In this document: one piece after another, positions 18,510 through 26,752 of the stretch | How positions within the stretch are numbered: the stretch's first letter is position 1 | Layout of the letters: each line of letters starts with the position of its first letter | Assembly (NCBI RefSeq): GCF_014193285.1 | Contig: NZ_JACHZE010000001.1 | Coordinates: 806,001 to 870,000 of the forward strand | Length of the DNA: 64,000 nt | From: Atlantibacter sp. RC6 | GTDB taxonomy: Bacteria; Pseudomonadota; Gammaproteobacteria; Enterobacterales; Enterobacteriaceae | Direction: 5' to 3' | Notes under the pieces: generated by a model | What the model was told of the DNA's origin: nothing | Databases searched by the model: none | The model's input: the letters and a program-made list of their open reading frames with translations, nothing else | Translations under genes and position numbers: made by a program

Positions 18510-20267
18510 ATGCTAACGCTACGTCCCTATCAGCGCGAGGCGGTAGACGCCACCCTCGCCCACTTTCGCAAATCCGCTGAACCCGCTGTGATCGTCCTGC
18601 CGACCGGCGCGGGGAAAAGCATTGTTATCGCCGAGCTGGCGCGGGTAGCGCGTGGGCGCGTGCTGGTGCTGGCCCATGTCAAAGAGCTGGTAGAGCAGAA
18701 CCACGCCAAATATTGCGCGCTCGGGCTGGAGGCGGATATTTACTCCGCCGGGCTGAAGCGCAAGCAGAGCCAGGCCAAAGTGGTATTTGGCAGCGTGCAG
18801 TCGGTGGCGCGTAATCTTGAGGAATTTCAGGGGGAGTTCTCGCTGCTGATTGTCGATGAGTGCCACCGCATCAGCGACGATGACGACAGCCAGTATCAGC
18901 AGATTTTGCGCCATCTGCGCCAGAGCAACCCGCGGCTGTGCCTGTTGGGACTCACCGCCACCCCTTTCCGGCTTGGCAAAGGCTGGATTTATCAGTACCA
19001 CTATCATGGCATGGTGCGCGGCGACCAGAACGCGCTGTTTCGCGACTGCATCTATGAGCTGCCGCTGCGCTACATGATTAAACACGGCTACCTCACCCCG
19101 CCGGAACGGCTGGATATGCCGGTGGTGCAGTATGACTTCAGCCGCCTTCAGCCGCAGTCGAACGGCATTTTCAGCGAGGCGGACCTGAACCTCGAACTGA
19201 AAAAACAGCGCCGCATCACCCCGCATATCATCAGCCAGATTGTCGATTTCGCCGCTACCCGCATGGGGGTGATGATTTTCGCCGCCACCGTCGAACACGC
19301 CAGGGAGATCACCGGCCTGCTGCCTGCCGGCGAGGCGGCGTTGATCACCGGCGAAACGCCCGGCCCGGAACGCGACCTGCTGATAAACGATTTCAAAGCG
19401 CGTCGCTTCCGCTATCTGGTGAATGTGTCGGTGCTGACCACCGGTTTTGATGCACCCCATGTGGATGTGATCGCCATTCTGCGCCCGACCGAGTCGGTCA
19501 GTTTGTATCAGCAGATCGTCGGGCGCGGGCTGCGGCTGTTTGAGGGCAAAAGCGACTGTTTAATCCTCGATTACGCAGGCAACCCGCACGATCTGTTTAC
19601 CCCGGAAGTCGGCGCGGCGAAAAAGGGGTCGGACAATGTGCCGGTGCAGGTGTTCTGCCCGGCCTGCGGTTTCGCCAATACTTTCTGGGGGAAAACCACC
19701 CCCGACGGTACGTTGATCGAGCATTTTGGCCGCCGCTGCCAGGGTGTGCTGGAGGATGACGACGGTAACCGCGAGCAGTGCGACTATCGCTTCCGCTTTA
19801 AAAACTGCCCGCAGTGCAATGCAGAAAATGACATCGCCGCCCGGCGCTGCCATGAATGCGATACCGTGCTGGTCGACCCTGACGATATGCTGAAAGCGGC
19901 GCTGAAGCTGAAGGACGCGCTGGTGCTGCGCTGTAGCGGCATGCAACTGCAAAGCGGCAGCGATGCGAAGGGCGAGTGGCTCAAGGTCACCTATTATGAT
20001 GAAGATGGCGCGGACGTAAGTGAGCGCTTCCGCCTGCATACGCCCGCCCAACGCACCGCCTTTGAGCACCTGTTTTTACGCCCTCATACCCGCACTCCCG
20101 GCATACCGCTGCGCTGGATCACGGCGGCGGATATCGCGGCGCAGCCTGCGCTGCTGCGCCATCCGGATTTTGTGGTCGCGCGGATGAAAGATCGCTTCTG
20201 GCAGGTGCGGGAGAAGGTGTTCGATTACCAGGGCCGCTACCGCCGCGCCAACGAATTACGCGGTTAA
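18510..20267 (+). CDS. radD: DEAD-box-like DNA repair ATPase RadD (YejH)
   Basis: A 585-residue superfamily 2 helicase-like ATPase. Visible are Q-like [11 protein letters not shown], Walker A PTGAGKS, DECH (motif II), the motif III-like GLTATP, and motif [16 protein letters not shown]. The C-terminal region has a cysteine-rich zinc-binding part ([20 protein letters not shown]). RadD works with RecA/SSB in double-strand break repair and resolution of recombination intermediates. Divergent from rsuA; rplY follows from its own promoter. Confidence 0.95.
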   Translation: MLTLRPYQREAVDATLAHFRKSAEPAVIVLPTGAGKSIVIAELARVARGRVLVLAHVKELVEQNHAKYCALGLEADIYSAGLKRKQSQAKVVFGSVQSVARNLEEFQGEFSLLIVDECHRISDDDDSQYQQILRHLRQSNPRLCLLGLTATPFRLGKGWIYQYHYHGMVRGDQNALFRDCIYELPLRYMIKHGYLTPPERLDMPVVQYDFSRLQPQSNGIFSEADLNLELKKQRRITPHIISQIVDFAATRMGVMIFAATVEHAREITGLLPAGEAALITGETPGPERDLLINDFKARRFRYLVNVSVLTTGFDAPHVDVIAILRPTESVSLYQQIVGRGLRLFEGKSDCLILDYAGNPHDLFTPEVGAAKKGSDNVPVQVFCPACGFANTFWGKTTPDGTLIEHFGRRCQGVLEDDDGNREQCDYRFRFKNCPQCNAENDIAARRCHECDTVLVDPDDMLKAALKLKDALVLRCSGMQLQSGSDAKGEWLKVTYYDEDGADVSERFRLHTPAQRTAFEHLFLRPHTRTPGIPLRWITAADIAAQPALLRHPDFVVARMKDRFWQVREKVFDYQGRYRRANELRG

Positions 20268-20279
20268 CGGCGGTTTTCA

Positions 20280-20391
20280 TTGAAGCCGGGGGCGGTTATG
20301 GCTATAATCCCGCCCGCTTTTGCATCCGCAAAGCAGATAATCTGCCTGTCGCTGGGTCGCCTGCGACAGGAATTTAACAAGAGAAAAGTTA
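20280..20391 (+). promoter_or_regulatory. rplY promoter and structured leader
   Basis: A strong sigma-70 promoter is visible: TTGAAG at 20280-20285, a 17-base spacer, and TATAAT at 20303-20308, followed by a GC-rich discriminator typical of stringently controlled ribosomal genes. The leader contains a perfect 8-bp inverted repeat CCTGTCGC/GCGACAGG (20345-20352 and 20363-20370). No canonical GGAG lies close to the ATG. Autogenous control of rplY by L25 through its leader is reported for E. coli; its conservation here is inferred. Confidence 0.8.
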
Positions 20392-20676
20392 ATGTTTACT
20401 ATCAACGCAGAAGTACGTAAAGAGCAGGGTAAGGGTGCGAGCCGCCGCCTGCGCGCAGCGAACAAATTCCCGGCCATCATTTATGGCGGTAACGACGCTG
20501 CTATCTCCGTCGAACTGGACCACGACCAGGTTATGAACATGCAGGCTAAGCCTGAGTTCTACAGCGAAGTGCTGACTATCGCTGTTGACGGTAAAGAAGT
20601 AAAAGTTAAAGTTCAGGCCGTACAGCGTCACGCTTACAAGCCGAAACTGCAACACATCGACTTCGTTCGCGCGTAA
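20392..20676 (+). CDS. rplY: 50S ribosomal protein L25
   Basis: A 94-residue short-form L25 (the single-domain enteric type), beginning [21 protein letters not shown] and ending [12 protein letters not shown]. It binds loop E of 5S rRNA in the central protuberance of the large subunit. Monocistronic, with its own promoter and a strong terminator at 20698-20723. Confidence 0.98.
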   Translation: MFTINAEVRKEQGKGASRRLRAANKFPAIIYGGNDAAISVELDHDQVMNMQAKPEFYSEVLTIAVDGKEVKVKVQAVQRHAYKPKLQHIDFVRA

Positions 20677-20697
20677 TTGCCGGGCTGGTCTGAAGAA

Positions 20698-20723
20698 ACG
20701 CCGCGTAATGCGGCGTTTTTTTT
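20698..20723 (+). terminator. Rho-independent terminator after rplY
   Basis: Stem ACGCCGC/GCGGCGT (20698-20704 and 20710-20716) with a five-base loop and eight T. Confidence 0.93.
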
Positions 20724-20738
20724 GGTTTCAATAAAGCG

Positions 20739-21743
20739 CTATTTACCGGACGTGCGACGCTGAAGCTGGTCGCGCAGATTCGGCGGGGTGCCCTTGATGG
20801 TCAGCGTGTCGGTGGCCGGATCCCAGAAAATACGCTCACCCAGCAGCATGGCATCAAAATTAATCGTCAGCCCGCCGCCGCTACCGGCATATTTGGTTAA
20901 CTGGCGCAACGTGCTGCGATCCGCCGGGAAACTCTCTTCCAGCTCATAGCCCTGCTCGGCGGTAAAGGCTTCAAAACTCACTTCGCTAACGCCGGACAGC
21001 TCTTTCGACAGCGAGGCCAGTTCAATCTCTTCCCCCGCCTGCAACTGCTCGTTGCAGTAGCTGTAAACCTGCTGACGCACATTCTGGCGCTCGGCTTTAT
21101 CCAGTTGCGCCTCTGCCGTATAGTCATCCACCGCCTGCAACAGGCCGCGGTTTTGCGCTTTGGCGTTGAGACCTTCGCTGGCCCCGAGGAAATCCATAAA
21201 GAAATCGGCGACCTTGCGCCCTACCCGCCCTTTCAGAAAAGTCAGATAACGGGTGGACTCCGGGTTGGTTTCCCACTCGGTGAGATCGATACGCGCCACG
21301 ATGTCGGCGTGATTGATATCGAGATAATGCGTTGAGCTGATATCCAGATTTTCATTAACCCGCATGCTGCTGAGATTGTTCAGCACCGCCACCAGCAGAT
21401 ACTCCACCGCCAGATAACGGTAGTGGCAAAACAGCACGATGCCACCGTCGGCGAACGGGTATTTCGCCAGCTCATCGCGCAGACGCCCGGTGGCGGCGCG
21501 GCTAAACCCCAGGAAATCCTCTTCGCCCTGACGGCACAGACGCAGCGACTGCGCCAGCTCGCTCTCTTCGGTAAACAAACCGTAGGCTTTGTTTTTTGCG
21601 CTGTACACGCGATGCAGTTCCGCCATCATCTCTTCCACGGCGGCATTCGGCTCCAGCAGAGAATCCCGGAGCACCAGCTCCAGATTCTGCTCATCGCGCT
21701 TGATTAACTGGTGTATTGCAATCTGGTCGATATCCAGACTCAT
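20739..21743 (-). CDS. yejK: Nucleoid-associated protein YejK (NdpA)
   Basis: A 334-residue cytoplasmic protein matching E. coli YejK over its length, from [18 protein letters not shown] to the tail [11 protein letters not shown]. The family is nucleoid-associated and contacts topoisomerase IV. Converges on rplY and is divergent from yejL, with 134 bases between the divergent starts. Confidence 0.95.
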   Translation of the reverse strand: MSLDIDQIAIHQLIKRDEQNLELVLRDSLLEPNAAVEEMMAELHRVYSAKNKAYGLFTEESELAQSLRLCRQGEEDFLGFSRAATGRLRDELAKYPFADGGIVLFCHYRYLAVEYLLVAVLNNLSSMRVNENLDISSTHYLDINHADIVARIDLTEWETNPESTRYLTFLKGRVGRKVADFFMDFLGASEGLNAKAQNRGLLQAVDDYTAEAQLDKAERQNVRQQVYSYCNEQLQAGEEIELASLSKELSGVSEVSFEAFTAEQGYELEESFPADRSTLRQLTKYAGSGGGLTINFDAMLLGERIFWDPATDTLTIKGTPPNLRDQLQRRTSGK

Positions 21744-21877
21744 GATAAACTCTCCTTTTAGACCGGGCGGTATTCAACCACTGACCGACGTCCGCTGCAA
21801 CTCTGATAAAAATGGGGAAATATTACCGTTGCTACGGTAATATATCGGACTTTCTCGAACTTAACTGACGTAGATTT

Positions 21878-22105
21878 ATGCCACAACTCTCCCGCTATAG
21901 TGATGAACGCGTTGAAGCGCTGCTTACAGAAATGGTGAATGTGCTGGAAAAGCATAAGGCGCCGACCGACCTGTCCCTGATGGTGCTCGGCAATATGGTG
22001 ACCAACCTTATCAATACCAGTATCAGCCCGTCCCAGCGCCAGGCGCTTGCTCACTCGTTTGCCGAGGCGCTAAAGTCTTCGGTTCGTGAAGACGACGCGC
22101 ACTAA
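21878..22105 (+). CDS. yejL: UPF0352 small protein YejL
   Basis: A 75-residue helical protein beginning [19 protein letters not shown], matching the UPF0352/DUF1414 family. Function is unknown. It lies 19 bases ahead of yejM and is probably co-transcribed with it. Confidence 0.93.
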   Translation: MPQLSRYSDERVEALLTEMVNVLEKHKAPTDLSLMVLGNMVTNLINTSISPSQRQALAHSFAEALKSSVREDDAH

Positions 22106-22124
22106 GGAACACTGTTAATACGTT

Positions 22125-23888
22125 ATGGTGACTAACCGTCAGCGCTACCGTGAAAAAGTCTCCCAGATGATCAGCTGGGGGCACTGGTTCGCCCTGTTTA
22201 ATATTCTGATGGCGATGGCTGTTGGTAGCCGCTATCTGTTTGTCGCCGACTGGCCCACCACCCTGGTGGGGCGTGTTTATTCCTATATCAGCCTGGTCGG
22301 GCACTTCAGTTTTCTGGTGTTCGCCGGCTATTTGCTGATCTTGTTCCCGCTGACCTTTATCGTGATGTCGCAGCGGTTGATGCGCTTTTTATCCGCTATT
22401 CTGGCCACCACCGGCCTGACGTTGCTGCTGATTGACAGCGAAGTGTTTACTCGCTTCCATCTACACCTCAACCCGGTGGTGTGGGAGCTGGTGATCAACC
22501 CTGACCAGAGCGAAATGGCCCGCGACTGGCAACTGATGTTTATCAGCGTGCCGGTGATTTTACTGATTGAAATGCTGTTTGCGACCTGGAGCTGGCAGAA
22601 ATTGCGCAGCCTGTCGCGTCGTCGACACTACGCGCGCCCGGTAGCCATTTTCTTCTTTGTGTCGTTTATCGTTACCCATGTGGCGTATATCTGGGCCGAT
22701 GCGAATTTCTACCGCCCTATTACGATGCAGCGCGCCAACCTGCCGCTCTCCTACCCGATGACCGCGCGACGCTTTCTTGAGAAGCACGGTCTGCTGGATG
22801 CGGCGGAATATCAGCGCCGCCTGGTGGAGCAAGGCAACCCGGAAGCGGTGTCGGTGCAGTATCCGCTTAGCGAGTTGCGTTACCGCGATTTAGGCGCAGG
22901 CTACAACGTCCTGTTGATTACCGTCGACGGGCTCAACTATTCACGCTTCGAACAGCAGATGCCTGCTCTGGCGCAATTCGCCGCGCAGAACGTCAACTTT
23001 ACCCAGCATATGAGCTCCGGCAACGCCACCGATAACGGCATTTTTGGCCTGTTCTATGGCATCTCGCCGGCGTATATGGATGGCGTGCTGTCGGCGCGTA
23101 TTCCGGCGGCGCTGATCACCGCGCTGAACCAGCAGGGCTACCAGTTGGGCCTGTTCGCTTCAGACGGTTTTAATAGTTCGCTGTACCGCCAGGCGCTGCT
23201 GTCTGATTTCTCGCTGCCTGCGGCGCAGAACCAGTCCGATGAACAAACCGCCTCGCGCTGGATCAACTGGCTGAATCAGTATGCCTCTGAGGATAACCGC
23301 TGGTTCTCCTGGGTGGCGTTGAACGGCACTAACCTGCCTGCGGATACGCAACAAAAAGATTTCGCGCGTCGCTATGGCCGTGCCGTCAGCGATGTGGATG
23401 CGCAAATCCAGCGGATTCTGGCGTCGCTGCAAAGTAAGGGCAAGCTGGAAAATACCGTCGTGATCGTCACCGCGGGCCACGGCGTGCCGTTGGGCGAGCA
23501 GCGCGATAACTTCGACTGGTCGCGCTCGCATCTGCAAGTGCCGCTGGTGGTTCACTGGCCGGGCACGCCTGCCCAACGCGTCGGCAAGCTTACCGATCAC
23601 CAGGACGTGATGACGACACTGATGCAGCGTCTGCTGCACGTGCGCACCAGCGCTAATGAGTATTCCCAGGGCGAAGACCTGTTTGCGCCAACGCGTAAGA
23701 ATAACTGGGTGGTTAGCGCGGATGCCCTGACGCTGGCGATTACCACGCCGGAACAGACGGTCGTGCTGGAAAACAGCGGCAAATACCAGATCTATAACCC
23801 GACGGGTGAAAAAGTGAAGGAAACCAAGCCACAGCTAGGCCTGCTGTTACAGGTGCTGACCGACGAAAAACGGTTTATCGCTAACTGA
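22125..23888 (+). CDS. yejM: Inner-membrane LPS homeostasis protein YejM (LapC/PbgA)
   Basis: A 587-residue protein with five N-terminal membrane helices (roughly 15-190), a linker, and a large periplasmic alkaline-phosphatase/sulfatase-fold domain (from about 250; NVLLITVDGLNYSRF, the HGVPLGEQRDNFDWSRSH region). YejM senses periplasmic-leaflet LPS and controls FtsH/LapB-dependent turnover of LpxC; it is essential in E. coli. Downstream, the tRNA-Pro gene has its own promoter. Confidence 0.96.
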   Translation: MVTNRQRYREKVSQMISWGHWFALFNILMAMAVGSRYLFVADWPTTLVGRVYSYISLVGHFSFLVFAGYLLILFPLTFIVMSQRLMRFLSAILATTGLTLLLIDSEVFTRFHLHLNPVVWELVINPDQSEMARDWQLMFISVPVILLIEMLFATWSWQKLRSLSRRRHYARPVAIFFFVSFIVTHVAYIWADANFYRPITMQRANLPLSYPMTARRFLEKHGLLDAAEYQRRLVEQGNPEAVSVQYPLSELRYRDLGAGYNVLLITVDGLNYSRFEQQMPALAQFAAQNVNFTQHMSSGNATDNGIFGLFYGISPAYMDGVLSARIPAALITALNQQGYQLGLFASDGFNSSLYRQALLSDFSLPAAQNQSDEQTASRWINWLNQYASEDNRWFSWVALNGTNLPADTQQKDFARRYGRAVSDVDAQIQRILASLQSKGKLENTVVIVTAGHGVPLGEQRDNFDWSRSHLQVPLVVHWPGTPAQRVGKLTDHQDVMTTLMQRLLHVRTSANEYSQGEDLFAPTRKNNWVVSADALTLAITTPEQTVVLENSGKYQIYNPTGEKVKETKPQLGLLLQVLTDEKRFIAN

Positions 23889-23922
23889 TTGATTAATTAT
23901 AAATCACTCGGTAAGCCTGCCC

Positions 23923-23950
23923 TTGCAATCAGCGTGGAAACAGGTAGTAT
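23923..23950 (+). promoter_or_regulatory. Promoter of the tRNA-Pro gene
   Basis: TTGCAA at 23923-23928 and TAGTAT at 23945-23950 with a 16-base spacer, placing the start site just before the tRNA. Confidence 0.65.
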
Positions 23951-23964
23951 TAGCGACCACAAAT

Positions 23965-24041
23965 CGGCACGTAGCGCAGCCTGGTAGCGCACCGTCATGG
24001 GGTGTCGGGGGTCGGAGGTTCAAATCCTCTCGTGCCGACCA
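23965..24041 (+). tRNA. proL: tRNA-Pro (GGG anticodon)
   Basis: A 77-base sequence starting CGGCACG and ending CGTGCCGACCA, with acceptor stem CGGCACG/CGTGCCG, an encoded CCA end, a D-arm, anticodon GGG within ATGGGGT, and T-loop GGTTCAAATCC. It corresponds to proL of E. coli, at the same place after yejM. The first accessory region begins just downstream. Confidence 0.96.
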
Positions 24042-24086
24042 AATTATTCACCGGTAAGTTTCTTTAACGACCGGTTACCCCTTAAG

Positions 24087-24119
24087 AACCCGCATTCTCT
24101 CTGAGTTTGCGGGTTTTTT
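24087..24119 (+). terminator. Terminator after tRNA-Pro
   Basis: Stem AACCCGCA/TGCGGGTT (24087-24094 and 24108-24115) followed by six T. Confidence 0.85.
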
Positions 24120-24403
24120 AATGCCTGTCGGTATCGTTATCTGCCGTTTACAGACGGCGGATTTAGCTATACGGTTAGTTATAAATCCTCTGTATAACTC
24201 AAGGCCGGATAACTATGGCAGGTTCAACCAGCCCGTTCATCCATATGCAAATCCGGATAGCCCGTTCAGCAAAAAAAGAATTTTACCTGGGCCATTTATA
24301 CCAGTGAGTCTGGATTGGGCTAACTGACCTGAAAATTGCTCTTCTTAATTGGTGTGAGGAGTAGGATTAACAAACAATCCAATAAACATTATAGGGATAT
24401 TCT
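24120..24403. other. Low-GC stretch between tRNA-Pro and a small operon, possible gene remnant
   Basis: About 280 bases with lower GC than the flanks. One plus-strand frame (24121-24327) stays open and ends with a Pro/Asn/Tyr-rich tail (PFSKKRILPGPFIPVSLDWAN is its last part) but has no ribosome site or recognised domain. It could be the C-terminal remnant of a lost gene. No integrase, attachment duplication or IS is seen. Confidence 0.35.
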
Positions 24404-24571
24404 ATGCCGGTTGATGAGCATGTTAGTGAAACATCAGGAACACGAATTAGCCCCGGTGGGGTAAGGCTGGGTAATAATGGCTTATCTGCCTATAGTGAGT
24501 ATAACCCTGGCGAATCGGTTTATTCACTTCTTCAAAAATATCAGAAAGTAATGAAGGGATTTCCCAGATGA
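24404..24571 (+). CDS. Small protein of unknown function (55 residues)
   Basis: A short frame with ATAGGGAT ahead of the ATG as ribosome site. The product begins MPVDEHVSETSGTRIS and ends QKYQKVMKGFPR; it has no signal peptide or membrane segment. Its TGA overlaps the next gene's ATG (ATGA at 24568-24571), good evidence that both are real and translationally coupled. I do not recognise the family. Given the downstream lipoprotein, it may be a remnant or partner of a secreted effector. Codon use is AT-rich compared with the backbone. Confidence 0.55.
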   Translation: MPVDEHVSETSGTRISPGGVRLGNNGLSAYSEYNPGESVYSLLQKYQKVMKGFPR

Positions 24572-24912
24572 GAAGGTTAATCATCGTACCTTATCTATTC
24601 CTGCTTTCAGGTTGCCCCGGCGGTATACCCGCACCCCAGCCAGGAAGTACGTTTATTAACGGAGAGCATCTCTGTTTTAGTATTGATAGAAAAGATGTAT
24701 TGAATTATTACCGTATTGAATCAAATCAGGGAAAGGGATACCACGTAGTTAAATATGCCGATAATTTAAGACTTTCCTATCCTGATGATTGCATTGATAT
24801 GAAGTGGGAAGCTGGATATTCGTATTCGATATCATACGGATTGAATGGTAAGAATTATGTACATAATGTTTTTATTGATAACAACGGGCAAGTGAAAGAT
24901 ACAGAGTATTAA
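24568..24912 (+). CDS. Small lipoprotein, putative T6SS immunity-type
   Basis: A 114-residue protein with a short signal and lipobox LLSGC (MRRLIIVPYLFLLSGCPGG), so Cys16 should be lipidated. The mature part is a small beta-rich domain ending NVFIDNNGQVKDTEY. Its size, SGCPG lipobox and layout resemble small enterobacterial lipoproteins annotated as putative type VI immunity proteins; this is from memory and not proven. It overlaps the 55-residue upstream gene by four bases. Low GC and tRNA proximity suggest acquisition. Antitoxin role is a hypothesis. Confidence 0.6.
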   Translation: MRRLIIVPYLFLLSGCPGGIPAPQPGSTFINGEHLCFSIDRKDVLNYYRIESNQGKGYHVVKYADNLRLSYPDDCIDMKWEAGYSYSISYGLNGKNYVHNVFIDNNGQVKDTEY

Positions 24913-24981
24913 ATATCTTATTGGTTGCTTTTTACGCCTGCGATTTGGCACTTATACTTCCCTTAAACACGGGAGGTCACT

Positions 24982-25656
24982 ATGTGTGGACGTTTCGCCC
25001 AGGCGCAAACGCGTGAAGCTTACCTTAGCGAGCTGGCTGAAGAATTAGAACGCGATATTCCCTACGATCCTGAACCCATTGGCCGCTATAACGTCGCGCC
25101 CGGCACTAAAGTGCTGCTGTTAAACGAGCGCGAGGCGCAACTGCATCTCGATCCCGTCCATTGGGGCTACGCGCCAGGCTGGTGGGATAAACCGCCGCTG
25201 ATCAATGCGCGCGTGGAAACCGCCGCCTCCAGCCGGATGTTTAAGCCGCTATGGCAGCATGGACGGGCGATTGTTTTCGCCGACGGCTGGTTTGAATGGA
25301 AAAAAGAAGGCGATAAAAAGCAGCCGTATTTTATCTATCGTCAGGACGGCAAACCGCTGTTTTTCGCGGCCATTGGCAGCACGCCGTTTGAGCGCGGCGA
25401 TGAAAATGAAGGCTTTCTGATCGTTACCGCTGCCGCGGATAAGGGCCTGATTGATATCCATGACCGTCGCCCTCTGGTTCTGACACCCGAAGCGGCGCTG
25501 GCGTGGATGAGCCAGGATATCGGCGGCACAGAAGCAGAAGCGATAGCCAAAGACGGCGCGGTTCCGGCTGGCGATTTTAGCTGGCATCCGGTGACGCGCA
25601 GCGTCGGGGATATCAGAAACCAGGGAGCGGAGTTGATCGCGCCGCTGGAGGAATAG
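24982..25656 (+). CDS. yedK: SRAP-family abasic-site shielding protein (YedK/HMCES)
   Basis: A 224-residue SOS response-associated peptidase-fold protein. Cys2 in MCGRFAQ becomes the N-terminal nucleophile after Met removal, and other active-site motifs are visible: INARVET (Asn), GWFEWKK (Glu) and IHDRRPLVL (His). YedK/HMCES forms a covalent thiazolidine link with abasic sites in single-stranded DNA and protects them. CGGGAGGT lies just ahead of the start. It converges on the downstream minus-strand reductase gene with two bases between the stops. In E. coli yedK lies elsewhere on the chromosome. Confidence 0.9.
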   Translation: MCGRFAQAQTREAYLSELAEELERDIPYDPEPIGRYNVAPGTKVLLLNEREAQLHLDPVHWGYAPGWWDKPPLINARVETAASSRMFKPLWQHGRAIVFADGWFEWKKEGDKKQPYFIYRQDGKPLFFAAIGSTPFERGDENEGFLIVTAAADKGLIDIHDRRPLVLTPEAALAWMSQDIGGTEAEAIAKDGAVPAGDFSWHPVTRSVGDIRNQGAELIAPLEE

Positions 25657-25658
25657 CG

Positions 25659-26534
25659 CTACTTATGGCTCCAGTACGCCATAAAGTTTACGCAGGCCCG
25701 GTCGAGATGACGCTCGCCGGTGAGATAGCGGCGCAGGTTTTTCATGGTGGAGGACTCCCCGGCCACCCAGGCATAGAACGGTTTTTTACCTGCGGCGCGC
25801 TCCCAGATGTCGTCTTCCAGTAGGCTGCTGGAGGCCAGCGATTGCGCCTGGCATTGCGCGTATGCGGGTATATCTACCGCCGCTTTGACTTCATCCAGTA
25901 GCGCTTCGCCATAGCGATCGGACTCACGCGCAATCCAGTGTACGCGAGCGAAACCAAACGCGCTGACGTCGTGAATGTCGCTTTCATGCGGTACTTCGAT
26001 AAACGCCTGAACCTCTGGCGGATGCGCGGATTTCGCCAGCTGTTCAAGAATGCCCATTACGGCAGGCAGCGCGGTTTCGTCAGCGATCAGCAGTGCCTGA
26101 TTAAGAGTGTCAGGCGGCAGCCACTCGTAGCCGCCGCTGTCGCCGTTAAACGCCGCGTCAGGCGCAACCACCAGCAGTCGCTCGCCGGGCGTAGCGTGAG
26201 TGGCCCAGCGCGATGCCGGACCGTTTTCCCCGTGCAAAACAAATTCAACGTCCATTTCCCGCGCGTCACGGCGCAACGCCCGCAACGTATAGGTACGCAT
26301 CACTGGCCGGGTCTCTTTCGGCAGAGCCAGATAATCCTGATACCAGTTATCCCCCTTCCCTAACCCCTGCCCCAACGCGCCGTTTTCGCTGAACAGCAGT
26401 TTGATGCGCTGGTCCGGCGCTTCATGCTTCATCTGCGCTATCTCGTCGCCGGTAAACACGCAGCGCAGCAGCGATGGCGTGATCTGATGACGCGATTTCA
26501 AGGTGAGGTCAAAGAGTCGATAGCTGGCGGCCAT
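25659..26534 (-). CDS. Siderophore-interacting protein (ferric-siderophore reductase, ViuB/YqjH type)
   Basis: A 291-residue cytoplasmic flavoprotein. The N-terminal FAD-binding domain (about 1-125) contains PVMRTYTLRALR, the FAD-contact RxYT motif; the C-terminal SIP domain (about 130-291) ends with PFYAWVAGESSTMKNLRRYL. Family members reduce ferric siderophores to release iron. Start 26534 follows an AAGGA site and gives MAASYRLFDLTL; a longer in-frame start at 26612 lacks support. Divergent from the IutA-type receptor across a Fur-like box, which suggests joint iron control. Confidence 0.88.
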   Translation of the reverse strand: MAASYRLFDLTLKSRHQITPSLLRCVFTGDEIAQMKHEAPDQRIKLLFSENGALGQGLGKGDNWYQDYLALPKETRPVMRTYTLRALRRDAREMDVEFVLHGENGPASRWATHATPGERLLVVAPDAAFNGDSGGYEWLPPDTLNQALLIADETALPAVMGILEQLAKSAHPPEVQAFIEVPHESDIHDVSAFGFARVHWIARESDRYGEALLDEVKAAVDIPAYAQCQAQSLASSSLLEDDIWERAAGKKPFYAWVAGESSTMKNLRRYLTGERHLDRACVNFMAYWSHK

Positions 26535-26661
26535 AGCAATGGATCCTTGCAGAACAGATGAGCGGGCTGTAAACCCTTCAATAAATAAGGAAATATTGAT
26601 GAAGATTTGCAAGCAAATATTGCAAAAACGCTTGTCTTTGTAAATGTAATAAATATCATTA

Positions 26662-26676
26662 TGAGAATAATTACCA
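26662..26676. promoter_or_regulatory. Fur-like box between the siderophore reductase and iutA-type genes
   Basis: TGAGAATAATTACCA matches the 7-1-7 Fur core TGATAATnATTATCA at 12 of 14 specified bases. It lies in an AT-rich divergent intergenic region between two iron genes, 77 bases ahead of the receptor. Iron-Fur repression of both is inferred. Confidence 0.75.
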
Positions 26677-26752
26677 ATTCAAAAACGTCTGCAACTGATT
26701 GTGCTGCGTCTTTTATCGGGGCAAAGCACCTAACTTAATGGAATAACAACTA

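Noticed and set aside
24042..24567. Possible prophage or integrative island at proL
   Set aside because: No integrase, no repeat of the tRNA 3' end and no IS were found within the window. The accessory content is real, but the mechanism is not shown.
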